A DNA stretch of 64,000 bases from Pseudomonas silesiensis (GTDB lineage Bacteria; Pseudomonadota; Gammaproteobacteria; Pseudomonadales; Pseudomonadaceae), in NCBI RefSeq assembly GCF_001661075.1, contig NZ_CP014870.1, positions 3,802,501 through 3,866,500 on the forward strand, read 5' to 3'. A program made the position numbers and the translations under genes. Position 1 is the stretch's first letter; the number at the start of each line of letters is the position of its first letter. Positions 63,153 through 64,000 of this stretch are shown in pieces. The notes under the pieces were generated by a model that was not told the origin of the DNA, did not search any database, and worked only from the letters and a program-made list of their open reading frames with translations.

Positions 63153-63580
63153 TAGAGCACCGCCGCGGCATCGCGCATGAAAATCTCCAGGGTCTTGGGC
63201 CCTACCCCGTCGAACTCGAGCAAGCGCTTTTCGAAGGCTTGGCGATCGGCGCTGGCGGCCTGAATCTGGCCAATCTTGCCGGCGTATTCCTCGCTGAGTT
63301 TTTTACACAGGTTCAACAGGCGCGTCGCGGTGGTCTCGTCGTAGCGCACGTAATGAGCTTCGCCCAGCATCGAAACCAATTGCTGATGGGTACAGCCACC
63401 CAGCTTGCGCGCGGTATCACGCCCGTGTTTTTCAACGATCACGCGGTAGGCCTGGGCGGCGATTTCAGCCTGGATACGCTTGCCCATCAGGAAGCTGGCG
63501 ATAAACCATTTGAACAAGGCGCTTTCGTCTGCATGTTGCAGATGGATACCGAGATCGCTGGCACTGATCGATTTGTTCAT
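63149..63580 (-). CDS. Helix-hairpin-helix (endonuclease III-like) protein
   Basis: 143 residues. The C-terminal LLEFDGVGPKTLEIFMRDAA is a helix-hairpin-helix that binds DNA backbones, and ASFLMGKRIQAEIAAQAYRV resembles the helical part of HhH-GPD glycosylases; the catalytic Asp/Lys and Fe-S cysteines of Nth/MutY are not visible, so it is a reduced relative. Overlaps the DUF72 gene by 4 bases. A role in DNA repair is plausible but unproved. Confidence 0.7.
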   Translation of the reverse strand: MNKSISASDLGIHLQHADESALFKWFIASFLMGKRIQAEIAAQAYRVIVEKHGRDTARKLGGCTHQQLVSMLGEAHYVRYDETTATRLLNLCKKLSEEYAGKIGQIQAASADRQAFEKRLLEFDGVGPKTLEIFMRDAAAVLY

Positions 63581-63749
63581 TTCAGGCGTTCCTCTCTCAA
63601 GGCCGGCACCATCACGGGCTTCCTAACCTTCGAGAAAAGCGCGCCCTGCAAGTTCGTTTTTTCCGCGACTCGTGCTAGGTTGTACGATGACTGATGAGTC
63701 ACATTTAATGACCGTCGCTCCCGACAACCACAACAACAAGGAACCACCC

Positions 63750-64000
63750 ATGAAACGAACCAGATTGCTGATTGTTTTTCTGTGCCTCTTCACTGGCTAC
63801 GTAACGGCAGCCCCGTCCCCGGGCGAGAACGAGGTCGCGCGAGCCGTCGACCACCTGACGCAAGCCATGCTGAAAAAGAACATTCCCGAACTGCAAGCAC
63901 TGACCGCCGAGAACCTCACCTACGGGCACTCCAGCGGAAAAATCCAGGACAAGAAAGCATTCATCGCCGATATCGAAACCGGCAAAAGCGCGTTCAAGAC
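63750..64000 (+). CDS. Secreted SnoaL/DUF4440-like protein, 3' end outside the window
   Basis: First 83 codons from ATG 63750, with AAGGAACC upstream. Signal peptide MKRTRLLIVFLCLFTGYVTA (cleavage near TAAPS), then AVDHLTQAMLKKNIPELQAL and ENLTYGHSSGKIQDKKAF, which matches the start of NTF2-like DUF4440 proteins: helix, cone-fold strand with Tyr/His. Role unknown; truncated by the window edge. Confidence 0.75.
   Translation, partial: MKRTRLLIVFLCLFTGYVTAAPSPGENEVARAVDHLTQAMLKKNIPELQALTAENLTYGHSSGKIQDKKAFIADIETGKSAFK

Overview
The window is GC-rich bacterial chromosome and looks like a fluorescent-group Pseudomonas. The evidence is many REP/REPIN palindromes of the Pseudomonas type (GGAGCGAGCTTGCTCGCGA and relatives), AlgF/AlgJ-like proteins, a signal-bearing malate:quinone oxidoreductase, Ohr/OhrR genes, and orphan type VI secretion (T6SS) islands of lower GC.

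Layout. 1-4.7 kb: two tandem Ohr peroxidases with OhrR, then an aldo/keto reductase coupled to an NTT-like transporter, and a membrane-anchored hydrolase. 4.7-15.9 kb: an AT-rich leader and one tightly coupled seven-gene operon for a secreted polysaccharide (WecB, BcsB-like, NfrB, NfrA, AlgF-like, AlgJ/X-like, putative DUF4434-type hydrolase). It has the core of the E. coli N4-glycan-receptor (NGR) pathway plus a BcsB-like partner and an O-acetylation module. The synthase carries two tandem MshEN-like c-di-GMP-binding regions. I regard this as the most novel system in the window. 16-22.8 kb: patatin, cupin, third Ohr, a three-gene operon with a saccharopine-dehydrogenase-like protein, a secreted protein built of eleven 13-residue repeats, and REP arrays. 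22.8-26.5 kb: a glucarate-dehydratase-like enzyme with its MFS transporter and divergent LysR. 26.6-34.5 kb: a LysR gene divergent from a catabolic operon (ALDH, M19-like protein, 27-aa ORF, frameshifted BCCT transporter, unknown protein, DUF3726-like, RidA). 34.5-38.1 kb: beta-propeller protein, regulator, 136-bp-period REP array and a DMT permease behind a C-rich leader.

38.1-47.5 kb is an orphan VgrG island: VgrG, a large peptidoglycan-hydrolase-like effector (split by a frameshift), a probable immunity gene, further small secreted proteins, an internally deleted paralogue, a broken membrane gene and a leftover TssM C-terminus. After katG and an AbrB-family protein, 52.6-55.5 kb holds a second T6SS cassette: a Tde-like Ntox15 DNase effector followed by two Tdi-like (GAD-like/DUF1851) immunity genes. 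55.8-64 kb is mostly housekeeping: mqo, ilvD, sodC, a chemoreceptor, DUF72 and HhH proteins, and the start of a small secreted protein.

Caution: several genes are broken by one base or one stop codon (BCCT near 30728, effector near 44650, TssM tail at 38253-38258, TAG at 39148) and wecB lacks an ordinary start. These may be genuine decay, mostly in mobile regions, or residual sequencing errors; raw reads would decide.
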